A DNA stretch of 64,000 bases, taken from NCBI RefSeq assembly GCF_020740795.1, contig NC_067296.1, forward strand, positions 7,231,001 to 7,295,000. Reading direction: 5' to 3'. Within the stretch, counting starts at the first letter, position 1. Every line of letters starts with the position of its first letter. Below the pieces are notes generated by a model. The model made no database searches and was not told where the DNA came from. It worked only from the letters and a program-made list of their open reading frames with translations. The position numbers were made by a program, and so were the translations under genes. Below, in pieces: positions 10,401-22,035 of this stretch. Source of the stretch: Apus apus. Its lineage: Eukaryota > Chordata > Aves > Apodiformes > Apodidae.

Positions 10401-13400
10401 AGAGGATCCTTCTGCTCTAAAGCCTACCTTGTCCTGGTAGCATCCACCATTCAACCAAACCCACCCTAGGAGCAGTTGTCCACAGAAAACTGGGTCCAGC
10501 TGCTGCAGTCAGGCTGCATGCAGTGGCACAGGGCTCTATCCCAGTGAATTTACAGATTTCAGAATTCCAGAAAAAAAATTCCTCCACTAAACAAAGAGTT
10601 TCCCAAAGACTTTTATTGAGTGAATCTCTGGATTGCTGCTATGGTTCCCTTGTGAAACCCAAGGACAGGCAGGGCAAAGTTTTGAATGAATTTTTAGCAG
10701 TTGCCTCAAAGTGATTTGCATGATTGTATATACATGCTGGTTATTACATATGCAAATGAGACAAGCAAGATTATTACGTGAGTAAGTATAGCCACTTTGT
10801 GTGCAACTGCTGCTTCCTGAGGCAGGATGGATGTGCCATGCTTGCAAGCTCTTAATCCCCACTTCCTCCATCTCCCCCAAAACTAGGCAGCCACCATGCA
10901 CCTTTCAGGTGCCCCCTGCACAGGGCTTCATTCTGCTCGCTGGGAGAGAGTGGCCCCAGGGACTCATCCTTTGTGTTGGCAGGGTCTGTGCTTATCCCAG
11001 GGGGAAGAGGGCTCCCAGAAAGGACCCAGTCTGCTCGGAAATGTCCTGTCTCTCTCCTGAGCCTCTGGCAGGAGCAGTTTGTGGGCAGCAAAGCTGTGCG
11101 TGGCTCCCCCCAGGCTGCACAGAGGCAGGGACATTTTAGGCAGGTGAGACTATCCCAGCATATAGGCTTGGTGATATTTATTGCTTGAGTATCTGTTCTT
11201 TGCACTGCTAAATACCCTAACTAAGGTCAAGACATAAGACCAGAGACTTGCAAGGCCATTAAACCGAATGAGACTTGGCTGTCCAGATCCCAGGGATGGC
11301 TCTGAGATCTGTGTGAGCATCCGAGATCTCCCTGCTCGTGGCAACATGCCCTACACATTTTCTGTCTTCATACTCAGTAATGAAGCTGATATAGCAAGGA
11401 GAAGGGGTGGTGTGTGGGAGAGTGTAGGAGGGTGTTTGAATATGGATTCAATATTCTTGGAAATACGACGAGGAAATTGTTATGTAATCAAGAAGTTCAA
11501 TAATGGTTTTGTCTAATGTGCTTTTTTAGCTCCATCAGGGCCTGCAGAATGAACTTGGCATCAGGACCAGCTTTCATTCACCTGCTCCATTTACTAAGGG
11601 ATTTTTCCTGCAGCACCCCCCCTTACTTCCCTAAGCAAACAATATACTTTGAGTCAGACTGTCCAGCTCCACCCTGCCATGCCTGTGCCAGCCTCTGTCT
11701 CCCCAGACTCTGGGAAGCAGAGAGCACAGTATATTTTGAGAGAGCGCCCACGTGCTGCACTGTGCAGAAACAGATGGAGAGTTCCTTAATCTCCCTGCTT
11801 CATTCTGCACAGGAGTAATGTCTCCTGCTGGTGGCAGCTATACATGTCTATTGTATTTATTGACAGGGACTTGGTTTAGGAAACATTTCTTCACTAGAAA
11901 ATGCCCATTTATTCATTGACTGAAAGGCCGTGGTCACTTCTGATGTCATGGTTCAGACCAGTGGGCTTGCAGGATGTTTTTTTTATAGAAAATGCTGAGG
12001 TCATAATGGAAGATAATGCTTCTTGAATCATGACAAGAAGTTGAGGCCAAACTTGTGGATAGGATTGCAAGACAAATACAGAGAACTTTTAATCTGCTTT
12101 TTCATGTGGAAGGATGTTAAGATGCAATGTAAGACCTTGAATCTCCAAAACCCTTAAGTCCCACTGATTTCTTAACCCATGCTTAAGAGTTTTCCCTGGT
12201 CTGGCACTTCACGTGCCACTTTGTCCTGCCCCAAGGGGGTCCTTGAGACCCATTTGCACCAGGAGATCTGTGCTCTTGATTGGGGGGAGGACCCTGCACA
12301 CACCAGCTCACATCCCTGCAATGCCCCAGTGACTGTGTCCACAGTCTGCAAGAATGTAAACTCCTCTGCTCTCCATAAGCATTACTGTATAGTATAAGAT
12401 CCATAAAAACAAAATCAAGATAAAACCATTTCTATTTTGCTTTGGATATAGATGAGATCTTAATTTTGACATTGCCTGGAAAAGCCCAGACTGAATAATG
12501 GTTAGTTATTTGATTTCAGTTATAGCTGAAATAATTTCATCTGTTGAAAGAGTAAGTCTGTTTGGTTTTGAAAGGGATACAACACCTCTGTGCAGACTGT
12601 ATGGCAATGCTTCCTTTGCCCACAGGCACCCAGAGAGCTGCAGCTACAACTGCTGCTGACTGAGCCACAGTGGGCAGACAAGTCGCCTTCAGGCATGGCT
12701 GCCTGTAACTTCCTTAATGTTGTTAAGAACACGGTTGGCAGAGAGCTATCAAGCCCCATTGCATGATAAATGGTGCCAGCCTTCCTTCTGAGCAAAGCCC
12801 AGCTGCAGATGGTGAACTGGAGAAAATGATCAATGAACAAAACTCCTGCAAAGTGCAGAGGCACACGCAGCTTTTGGACAGCGGGGCAGGGCACTGCTCA
12901 GGAGGGGCTGAGATAGGAGCACCTGACCTGTTCCTGCTGCTGCTGGCATGGGAAAATCAACCAGGAAACGAACACCTGCCACATGGAAGCTCAAGTTTCC
13001 CATCTTTCTGCTGGCCTTGCCTTCTGCCCAGGATGCCTACAACCCCAGCAAACAGCACTACAGCAAGATGTCCAGCCCCATCAGCACCAGAGCCAAACAG
13101 TTTGCACAGGCTCCCTGCAGGTGTGTGCAGGCAGACTTACTGCCACCCCTGGCTGTGGCAGCAGGGTCTGCTCCTGCCTCTCACCTCAGAAGTTGACACC
13201 TGCTCCTTAGGAGGGCCCCAGGCACGCCAGCTTTTGCTGTCCTCAACTCCCTGCAGCCTGACCCGGGGCTCTTCCTCCCTCCCTCCTGCTCCTGCCATCA
13301 TTCTCCCAGCTCTCTTGCCTGACCTGCTGTGGGTTCATCACACATTCCCACTCTTTGTGCCCTGCAAATCGCTGCCCTTGGAGCACAGAAGCTGGAATGG

Positions 13401-13616
13401 CAGCAGGTGTCACACAGCCTGGTCTTTCCCTGGAAGAGAATCAAAGACCCTAATGATGAGCAGCCCCCAAAGCACAGGACATCCCACCTGCTCTTCAGCC
13501 CTCCACACCACACTAGCTGACATCCAGACCACCTGCCCAGACAAAACCTCCCTCCAGCTTAATGCTCCCCTTTCAGGTACGTCACCAATTCCTGCTATCT
13601 TGCATTCAAGTAGATA
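7405..13616. other. Intronic sequence without a recognised gene
   Basis: Mixed AT- and GC-balanced intron sequence. I see no repeat family or RNA gene. From about 12540 to 13600 the plus strand is C-rich and poor in stop codons; the longest open frame in the window outside KCNB1 (12763-13617, 284 codons) falls there, but neighbouring frames are also open and the peptide is Ser/Pro/Leu-rich with no domain. Confidence 0.6.
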
Positions 13617-13879
13617 ATGGTTTGGATTCAGAAAAATAATTTAAAAAAATAAAATGAATGCCTTAACCCTCAGCACTGGGGACTCAACACCTGGGAACTG
13701 CTCTCCAAGATGCTTTTGTGATTTTTACCCTGCACCAAGGAGAGAAAAGGCTCGTGATCAACTCCCACTGTCCCCAGCAATCTGCTCAGCCTCAGACATT
13801 ATTTACAGGGGATGCTGAGCTTAAAGTGTTGGTGTTTGCTGGAGTAGTTGTGGGAGGGTTTGGGTTTTTTTTTAAATGG

Positions 13880-14070
13880 TTAAATTCAATCAGGAATGTG
13901 CCAAGATAGCATGAAATCAACTAAATGTAATTAAGCAAGAACTGTTAGCTTGATTGCTAAACCAGTCTTCCTCTCATGAATATGCAGGAGAATAATTGCT
14001 ATTAATTCTTTTCAAATCTGAGACACATTAGTCCTGCATATTATAGTGTGGAATTTTTTTGAAAACTAAA
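13880..14070. promoter_or_regulatory. AT-rich candidate conserved noncoding block
   Basis: The block contains several homeodomain-type cores (TGTAATTAAG, GCTATTAATTC) and an ATGAATATGCAGG segment with an octamer-like core, in sequence free of simple repeats. It looks like vertebrate conserved noncoding DNA, but this is a visual impression and needs an alignment. Confidence 0.2.
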
Positions 14071-15964
14071 CCAGTTCCACTGCCACTTACTCACCAAGAG
14101 GTGTAATTAGTTTTGCTGCGGGGAGATTTACCTACTCATTGCTACCACACTGGGCTGCTACATGGTGAGGAAATCAGAGTAGAGCTGAAGTGATGTTTTG
14201 TCTGCAAAACGGTGACCTGTTTAACATTTTTTTTTCCAGAAACGTGTTAGAAGCAGCAAATCCCGTTACCAGCATCAGCCACACTAATGACGTTATGAAA
14301 GCCAGGAAAGCCTGCAGGAATAGTAAATCCCTACAGACAGAAAGGTGGAGGCAAAGTCCTCTCTACCTGTTTAACGTTTGACGCCAGCACGACCCCAGTT
14401 GCCCGAGCTCTGAGCAGTTCAGGACGCTGTTCCTTAACTTACTGGCAGCGCTGCACGTGGGCTCCTTCTGCAGGCCATGGGGGGTTTCTCCAGCGGGTTT
14501 CAGAGGGTTTGGTGGTTCGTGTTTTTTTTTCATTCATGCTTGGAACAAGGGCACAAAATTTATTCTGAGGTGCTTTTTTTGCCTTACAAGCTGGGGACTC
14601 TGTACGGTTTAGGGAGACAAATTCTCCTGTGCTGTTGGTGCAGCCTTTGCCCCAGCTGTGCAGCCCCAAGGTTTTCCCCTACACTTACAGCCTGATGTAA
14701 GAGCTCACACAGGGGATTACAGCTGTTAATTGTTTATTCCTTGCAAGTACCCTGCAAAGAAGTTTAATATTAGCACCCCTTCTTTCTGCAAAAGAGATGT
14801 ATGAAGCCTGCAGGTGGTGGGAAACATCTCTGCAGGATCCCTTCAAGCTCTCAGCACCTTCCTAGTTCTCAGTCCTTTATTCTGATAAACCCTCTTGTTT
14901 TCCTGATCAGCTTCTCTGCTCTCCATCGTGCCCACCCGTATCTTTGTCTTTGGCAGCCTGTCCTCGTGTCAGACAGAAGAGCTGTGTGCAGGGACATGTC
15001 AACACAAGGGTCCACCCTTCCTCAGCCTGGGTGCCCCAGGGTTTTCTCTCACTACAGCAGAGCACAGAGCCCTTGGTGAGGGCATTGGCACTAAGTGAAT
15101 GAAGTGTTTTAATCTCAAGCACAGATAGCTCTTCCTTTTGTAAGCACTAAGCACTGGATTAGATATCACATATTTAATAAATAGCAACAACTGTATACAA
15201 ACTGTGTACAAAAGCAGCTAAAAGCTAATGCCTGGCAATTAAACACTCCTACTAATATGAGGCCTTAGCAAGTGGCAAGTAGAGGCAGTAGACACAGAAT
15301 CTGTGAGGACACAAAAGAAAAGGCAGCATAGGTCAGCATTTCAACAAGAGACTGAGCACAGCTCAGTAAGATAATTTTGATGCATTCTAGCTATAAATGT
15401 GGAGGATGAAACTGAAGTGTGGCGATGTATACGGGGTTCTCTGCGGGATATTTTTTTTTGTTGCTTTGTGAGGTTTATTTATTTATTTTTAAATTTATTT
15501 TTTAAGGTTTCTGTTGAGCTCAGAAAAAGCTCAAACTCTGACATGTTGGCTGGCAATCTGGGAACATTCATTCTATGCTCAGTGACTTCTGGACATCAAC
15601 ACAACAGTAAGTCTTTCCAAACCACAAGAAACAAACACCTCCTCTGGGTAGCCCTCAGCTTTCTGATACCTTTGAATTCTCTTTTGCTAGCCTGTCCTCT
15701 GCTCCTGCAGCCCAGCACGCTCCCAGTGGACACTGCACAGGCAGGACAGCAATGAGATACACATCACAGGGTGCAGTCTCTTCTCATCCCCTTCTCAGCA
15801 CAGACCTCTGAGGTCACCCTGCTGCTGTCACCCTCCCAGGTTGGTCACAAGCAGCAGAGACTCATTTTTGCTACCATGATAGCAGAGAAGTACTTTTACA
15901 ACATGAACTTATATTTCCTTTACCACACCTTTTGTGTGCTCAGAGGACTGCAGAAAACCAAAGC

Positions 15965-16030
15965 TGAGTAGAAAGAAAAGGAAAAAGAAAGAAAAAAAGG
16001 GGGGTGAGGGGAGAGATAAAAGAAAATAAA
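15965..16030. repeat. Polypurine tract
   Basis: A nearly uninterrupted purine run on the plus strand (GAAAGAAAAGG, AAAAAAAGGGGGG, GAGGGGAGAGA), broken by only a few T. Such tracts can form triplex structures. Confidence 0.75.
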
Positions 16031-16085
16031 GCCACTCTGTCTATTTGGATAGGAAGCAGAGCTGGTTTTTTTTATACTGTTTCTT

Positions 16086-16117
16086 GGGGGCGGAGGGGGT
16101 GTTGGTTCAGAGGGGGT
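16086..16117 (+). other. G-rich segment, possible G-quadruplex
   Basis: Three G5 runs plus GG pairs within about 32 bases (GGGGGCGGAGGGGG, then AGGGGG). Only three long runs are present, so a stable three-tetrad quadruplex would need a bulge or a distant fourth run. Confidence 0.4.
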
Positions 16118-19100
16118 TTTTTTGTGGCAGTTTTACTGATTTTTTTGCCCTAATAACAGTCACTGATTGAAACTGATTGGAAAATGCAGTCATGCTGCCT
16201 TCTAGTGAATGGTTATTGAGGAGAGGGAGCAGGCAGGGTTTCCTGCAAGTGGCAGCTGAACAGTGCTGGATGGTATGTTGGATTTGAATTCATGTGCAGA
16301 AGAGCAAAGACCAGCAGTGAAGACTACGGGAAATTATACACTTGACTGGGTTTCAGTGCATTTTTCAGCTGCTTGCTTTTTGTTTGGGGTTTCTGTGTTA
16401 ATATAGGCTGACACTGCACTATATACTGCCTGGCAGAAACCAAGCTTGTCACGAATGTACTTCTTGGAAAGGCTGAGCCTCCCTGAGCTCTTAATTTCAG
16501 CTGATTTGACTGTCTCATTATCATAGCAGCAGATTTTGGAATAGCAAAATTGAACCTTATTTGAACTTGTTGACTACATGAGCACTGTTTTTTTTTCTCC
16601 TCCCCAACTCCATCCATGAATAATAATACCCACTATCACTTTTTTTTTTTAATCCTGCCGAGGCCTCCTAGTAACTGTTTGCCAAACAAACACATGCTAA
16701 CATGGTGCACTGGGGGAGAAGCACATTAAAGAGTCTGAGTTTTGTTTGCCAAAGATAGAACTTGTCATTCCAGGGAAACGCGCGGTTTTGATGTGCTGGG
16801 AAACTTGGGATTTTCTGTCAGGCACGTGGTCCTGTTATCTCGCACATCAAGCAAACTGTGAGCACGACAGCTTTGGGGTTTGCAAACCCATTCTGTGGGT
16901 GGACTGGGGCCAGGTCACTTCTTTTTTGTGTGTGTTTCTGCTCTGAAATGTCATTGCAGTTCAGCTGAACTGTCCTCCCGGATCGTGGCCCCACTTGCCT
17001 CCCCTCCTGTGCTTCCCCTGTCACCATGGGATGCAGTTCTTGTGGTGTTTGGATGTTCTGATTAAGGCTCTGCTTGGTCAGCAGAAAATAACCTGTCCCT
17101 CAAAACACGGACAAGTCTGACTCTGGAGTGCCACAATCCTGCAGCAGCACCTCCACCCCTTCCATCTGCAATAACTTTCTTTGGGAAGAGCCAGGGGTGT
17201 GCAGGGGCCGTGCCCTGGGAGGGACCTGCAGGCAGTGCAAGGTCAGATGAAAGCTGCCCCAGGGGCTCCCTCAGCTGCTGGATAAAGCTCTGTCTCCCAT
17301 CAGGTTGCATTATCCCTAACGAGCTCTGGCAGAGCTTCAGCTCTCTGCTCTTCCATCAAGCCTGGTAAGACCCACCTTCCTGAGGGCAGCACTTAACCCT
17401 TTCCATGGACACTTGCTTCCCACAGGGCAGCCCAGATACCACCTGACTCCTGAACAAGGCACAAAAAATCCTTATGCTGGTTGATGAATGGGGGGATTTA
17501 CCCCACAGCCTCCCAGCTTGGAAGAGGCAATCCCAGCTCTCCTGGTGCTCTGCATATCTGCAGAAATAGGCACCTATTTCTGTGCTGCCATTTGGCCTCA
17601 GCACCAGTGCAGCCCAACATGCCAAAAACTCCCAACAGAGCCAGATTTCCAAAAGATCCCAGTTCCAGGTATTAAAATACAGCTTTTTCCTGCATGCAAT
17701 GTCCAGCATCTCTCATTGACAGCACTTGTGACAATCATCTGCTGCCTGATAGGAGCTGCTGGACCTGGTCTGGTAAGTAGTTGTTCATCACATTTGGAAA
17801 CAAGCCACAGAGGAAGCCCAGCACAGGGAGAAACCCACTGCCGAGTGGGAAAAATAAATCCAGTCTAAAACTGGGAGTCATTTAAAGAAGCAAAACACTA
17901 AGGGAAAAAAGCCACTCTCAGCATGGCAGGGAAAGAAGTTGATAGGAATTACCATGGGATCTAGAAATAACCTTTCAGTGGTTGAAATCTAGCAAAGAGA
18001 GACGTGAATGAGAGTCCCCAACAGCTGAGAGCTCTCCGTGTGTTTCATGGAATGAGCTGGCAATTCCCAAGGCAGTCCTGAACAGCCAGGCTCATCAGAG
18101 GAGCTAATATTGACTTATTGTTTTTCTTTATTTCTTAGAGAGGAAAAAGCATCCCTAGGGGTAACGACCCTGGGGCTGTGTGTCCCAATTAACCTGCTGC
18201 AGGTAGGGTCAATCTGCTGGCTCCTGCATCTCCTTCAGAGGGCACAAAGCGTGTCTGTTCCCATGGCCACCCTCCCCTGGGAAAGAGAGAGGAAGGGAAA
18301 AAGGTGCTGCTCTAGTTATGGGATAGTCCTGCTTTATGGCACTGCCCTCCTTGCAGCCTGGCTGAATGTTCTTTATTTTATTTTTTCTCTCCCTCATTTC
18401 CCTCTCAATTGATTGCTCACTGCCAGAGGGCATGATTGGCTTCAAAAGCTTCATTTTCTGGTTCCTGAACTGCTCATCCTCTGGCTCAGTGCTGCTATTG
18501 GAGGTCAGATCTGAGTCCCAGAATCATTAGGCTGTTTTTGGGTTTGACCTTGAGACCTTCCCTTGCTCACCCCATTGCATGAAAAGCCCTTTTGATAATT
18601 TCAGGCACACACATTAAAAAAATTATAAATCCAATGGCAAGAGATTATTTGATCATTTCAGTGGTAGGTAGAAATAAGCTGAAACCACAATGTTCCCAGC
18701 CAGATTTAAAGAATCTGTGTGCCTGGGGACACACCTGCTCACTGCAGAGCTGGAGGCTGTGGCAGTGCCCTGGCATCTTTGCAAACATCAACACTTGCTT
18801 CAGTTCTGTAAACCAGCAGCAATTGTACTCTGGAAATACCCAAACTGTAACTTCCAGTGAGTGGCCACTGAAAGCACAAGGGAAAAAAATTAAGAAGTGA
18901 ATCCTGAGCTTTCATGCCACACTGTTCAACTTCACCCCGCCAGCTGGGAGAAGAAATTGCAATGCTAAAAATGCCGTACAAAAAGCAATTATTTTTTTAA
19001 TTTAACACCTTATATATTGCTCCCTGCAACATCCCAGAGAAGGAGCTTGTTCTCTGCAGAGTTTTGCTAGCAAAGTCTCTTGAGATCCCAGTTTTTGATA

Positions 19101-19650
19101 TGAGAGTTCTACTATCTTCTGGGCAGAGACATTTATTATTGAGCAGTCAGTGGACTTGTTTAGGAAATGATTCTTTGAGATCATCAGGGCAAGGAGCAGA
19201 CCCTTCCCTTGGGCAGGCAGGGAGCCAGGCACAGGCTCTCCTTATTTCCGGGGTGAATAAGCCAGACATGGAGCTGCTACTACTGTGGCTAAGCTTGACT
19301 GAAGACGTGTGGCTTGGGTCTGTTGGTGGGTTAACTCATTTCCTCTAAGGCTTTGTACCTTTGCAGAAGGAGTAAATAATGTTGTGTGCTGGCCGGGCTC
19401 ATCCTGTGCTGCTGCCGCTGTGCCAGCGCAGGCTCCCAGCCAGGAGCTGTTAACTGGAGCCCAGACAAGCCAGGCTTGTGCCAAATGAATCCCTGGCCCC
19501 AGGGAAGATGTAGGTGAGATACACACTCTGAGCAGTGGCACCTAAACACCAGCCTCCCCAATTGAGGACATATGCCAAGCAAGGAGAGGCTGCTCACCTA
19601 TGGGCACAAGCAGGGACAGCTGGTGTAAGATGATGTTTGGAGGAAGTACT

Positions 19651-19792
19651 TAGAATCAGTATGATTTTGGTTGGAAAAGACCCTTAAGATCATCAAGTCC
19701 AACCATTAACCCAGCACTGCCAACTCCACCACTAAACCATGTCCCTAAGCACCACGTCTACATGGCTTTTAAATACCTCCAGGGATGTTGAC
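19651..19792 (-). mobile_element. CR1 LINE fragment, 3' end
   Basis: The plus strand reads TAGAATCAGTATGATTTTGG, then TTGGAAAAGACCCTTAAGAT, CATCAAGTCCAACCATTAAC and CCAGCACTGCCAACTCCACC, up to TACCTCCAGGGATG. This is the reverse complement of the 3' end of avian CR1, a non-LTR retrotransposon normally truncated at its 5' end. The element's own 3' terminus is at the left and similarity fades after about 19792. It has no coding capacity and is diverged from typical young copies. Confidence 0.88.
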
Positions 19793-21535
19793 AGGATACT
19801 CAGGTTTGGGTAAACACCTCCTCACCAGCATTACCTGCCTGAACCCACCCTGGCGAGGACACCAGGTCCCCAGAACAACCAAGGGACAGAAGAATTGTCA
19901 TAAAAGCACCAGTGAACAAGGCTAGGAGAAATGAACTTCAGATCAATATAAAAGCCTGTGTGCACTTGCATTCAAGTGTGCTGGTCTGCCCTGCTCTTGG
20001 AAATGTGAAGAGTTACTCAGGCTGTATTAAAGCTGCACGCAAGAGGTGACACTATTGGAATCTAAACAAAAAATAGCAAATACTTTGTCAGCAAGGCAGG
20101 AGAGGAAGGGATGGCTCCTGTTTAGAAATCAGTCAAATCCAGCCCCTTCTATGCTTCTAGATTTTTCTCCAAAATCCATTTAAACCACTAAACTAACAAA
20201 GACCCCAGTTACCAAAGGGAGAGATAATGAAGACAGAAAGGGATCAAATTAGCCAGTAAAGCCATGCTCCTGGATTCTTTCAGTGCTCCATGGGGAAGCA
20301 CTGAGATGCTGACAGTTTACCTTTCAAGCCTGTCAAATAAAACAACTCTTGAAAATTGCTAAAATATTATTAAACACATAGGGCAACACAGCAGCAGGGT
20401 CGCTTTGTCAAAGTGACAGCCAAAGCCATGTCCCCCCACGCTGCCCCCAGCAGCGTCTGACGGCCACGCCAGGAGGGTTTTGCTCCATGGACACTCGAGT
20501 GTGGGATGTGGGATCCCCCTCCCTGTGCCACCACACCTGTGGGTGGGAGATCCTCAGGCTTGCTTATGCACTGAGTGAGCTACAGCCTGAGCAACCCTCA
20601 CTTAAACAGAGGATTTTCAAAGGCTGGAATACATGATATAATGGACCTACACCTCCCAGTTCCATATTTTGCAACACCTTCTCTCTGCACCAAAAAAAAT
20701 AATTCCCAAAGAAATGAGCTTGAAACCAGTGTGGGACCATGCTCAGTTCCTATGAAGGGCAGCCTGGAAGGAGGGCTCTGGAGTGCCTGTTCCAGGGCTA
20801 ACCCACCTCTTCCAAGGTTTCTCTCTCCAGCTTTGGATGCTCAGAGGAATCCAAATTGGACCTCATATCCCCCTCCAAAGTTGTTGTTTTCAGCAAACAA
20901 TTGCATTCAGTCTCCCTCTATGTGAAGACGGTGGAAAACATAGAAGAAATGCAAACTATAGAGTTAGTCAAAGAAAAATTGTATTATTGTTAAAGAAAAT
21001 TCTATTGAAGAAAAAAAATAACAACCCCCACTCTGCATTTCCAGCACAGTGTCTGCTGCTTTGAAATCATGCTCCAGCTGATGTTATTTTGGGGAATTTA
21101 AGCCAGACTCTTGCTGTCACCACCTCAGTGTTCTTGGCTTTGTTGCTGTTTCTCTGTTTTATTATTGTGAAGAAAATAAGTCTATTAGTGTTCTTTTTTT
21201 GGCAGAAGAATGGTTGTGTGAGCACCGGGAGGACAGACTCCAGGTGGCACAGTGGCTCAATGCAGGAGTCCCTCCTGCTACAGCCAGGTGCAATGTCACA
21301 AGGATTTCCCTCCCACAGCACAGGGTTTTTATGGGCTCTCAGGGTGTATCCCCGCATTAAGCACCTGAGCTGAGCTCTAGCTCTGTGGCCAAATCCAGCC
21401 AAATGGATTTTGTAGCCTGGATGTGATGCTGGAGCCAGGAGAGAGAGGTGACATGAGTGAGCAAATCCCACCTGACTCTGGTCTACCCTGTCCCTGCCTT
21501 CACGAGGGTCTGCAGCATGAGACCTGGACTTCATG

Positions 21536-21551
21536 AAAAAAAAAAAAAAAA
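21536..21551. repeat. A16 homopolymer
   Basis: About sixteen consecutive A after CATG. No retroposed sequence is recognisable on its left, so it is not called a retrocopy tail. Confidence 0.8.
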
Positions 21552-21982
21552 TCACAAACCTCATTATACTATCAGAGATAAAATCCTCCATAAAGGTCAC
21601 TGTGTGCATGTGCAGGGTGTTAGTGAGCCTTTCCCCTGCCCACACATGCCAGGCTCTGCTGCTCAGTGTGCACAGATGGGCCTGGTGCAAATTAAGACCC
21701 CAGCAGCAGATGTGACTGTCCTGAGCACAGGCTTTGAACCAACCTGGCTTCAACAAGCTGTTCTTAAGATCACCCAGTAATAGCCCCACAGGGAGCCAGG
21801 CAGATCCCTTCCTTTCCAATCACTTTCTTTTAAGAGTTTATTAGCCACCTGCTGCTACAGTAAAGACGGGTGCTCCTTAATTGCCCCCTGAAAACCCCAC
21901 ACCCAACAGGTACCCAGATAATAATTTACCAGACAAGTTTTAATGCCTATAATTTAAAAGAGTGACTCTAATTTAAGAAAGC

Positions 21983-22035
21983 TTTTTTTTTTTCTTTTTT
22001 CTTTCTTTTTTTTTTTTTTTTTTTGGGGGGGGGGG
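21983..22035. repeat. T-rich tract joined to G11
   Basis: About 42 bases of T with three C interruptions run directly into eleven G. The abrupt homopolymer switch is unusual, and the lengths may be inexact. Confidence 0.85.

Larger units (their letters stand above)
13617..19650. other. Intronic sequence without a recognised gene
   Basis: Contains an AT-rich block at 13880-14070, and a polypurine tract and G-rich segment near 16000 (listed separately). T runs occur near 14525, 15452 and 16640. No gene or transposon is recognised. Confidence 0.6.

Noticed and set aside
12763..13617. 284-codon open frame on the plus strand in the intron
   Set aside because: The peptide is Ser/Pro/Leu-rich with no domain. 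Other plus-strand frames are open over parts of the same stretch, so the absence of stops is explained by C-rich composition.
21067..21819. 250-codon open frame on the minus strand
   Set aside because: It runs through a homopolymer A16/T16 tract that yields a run of phenylalanine, and it has no domain. Treated as chance.
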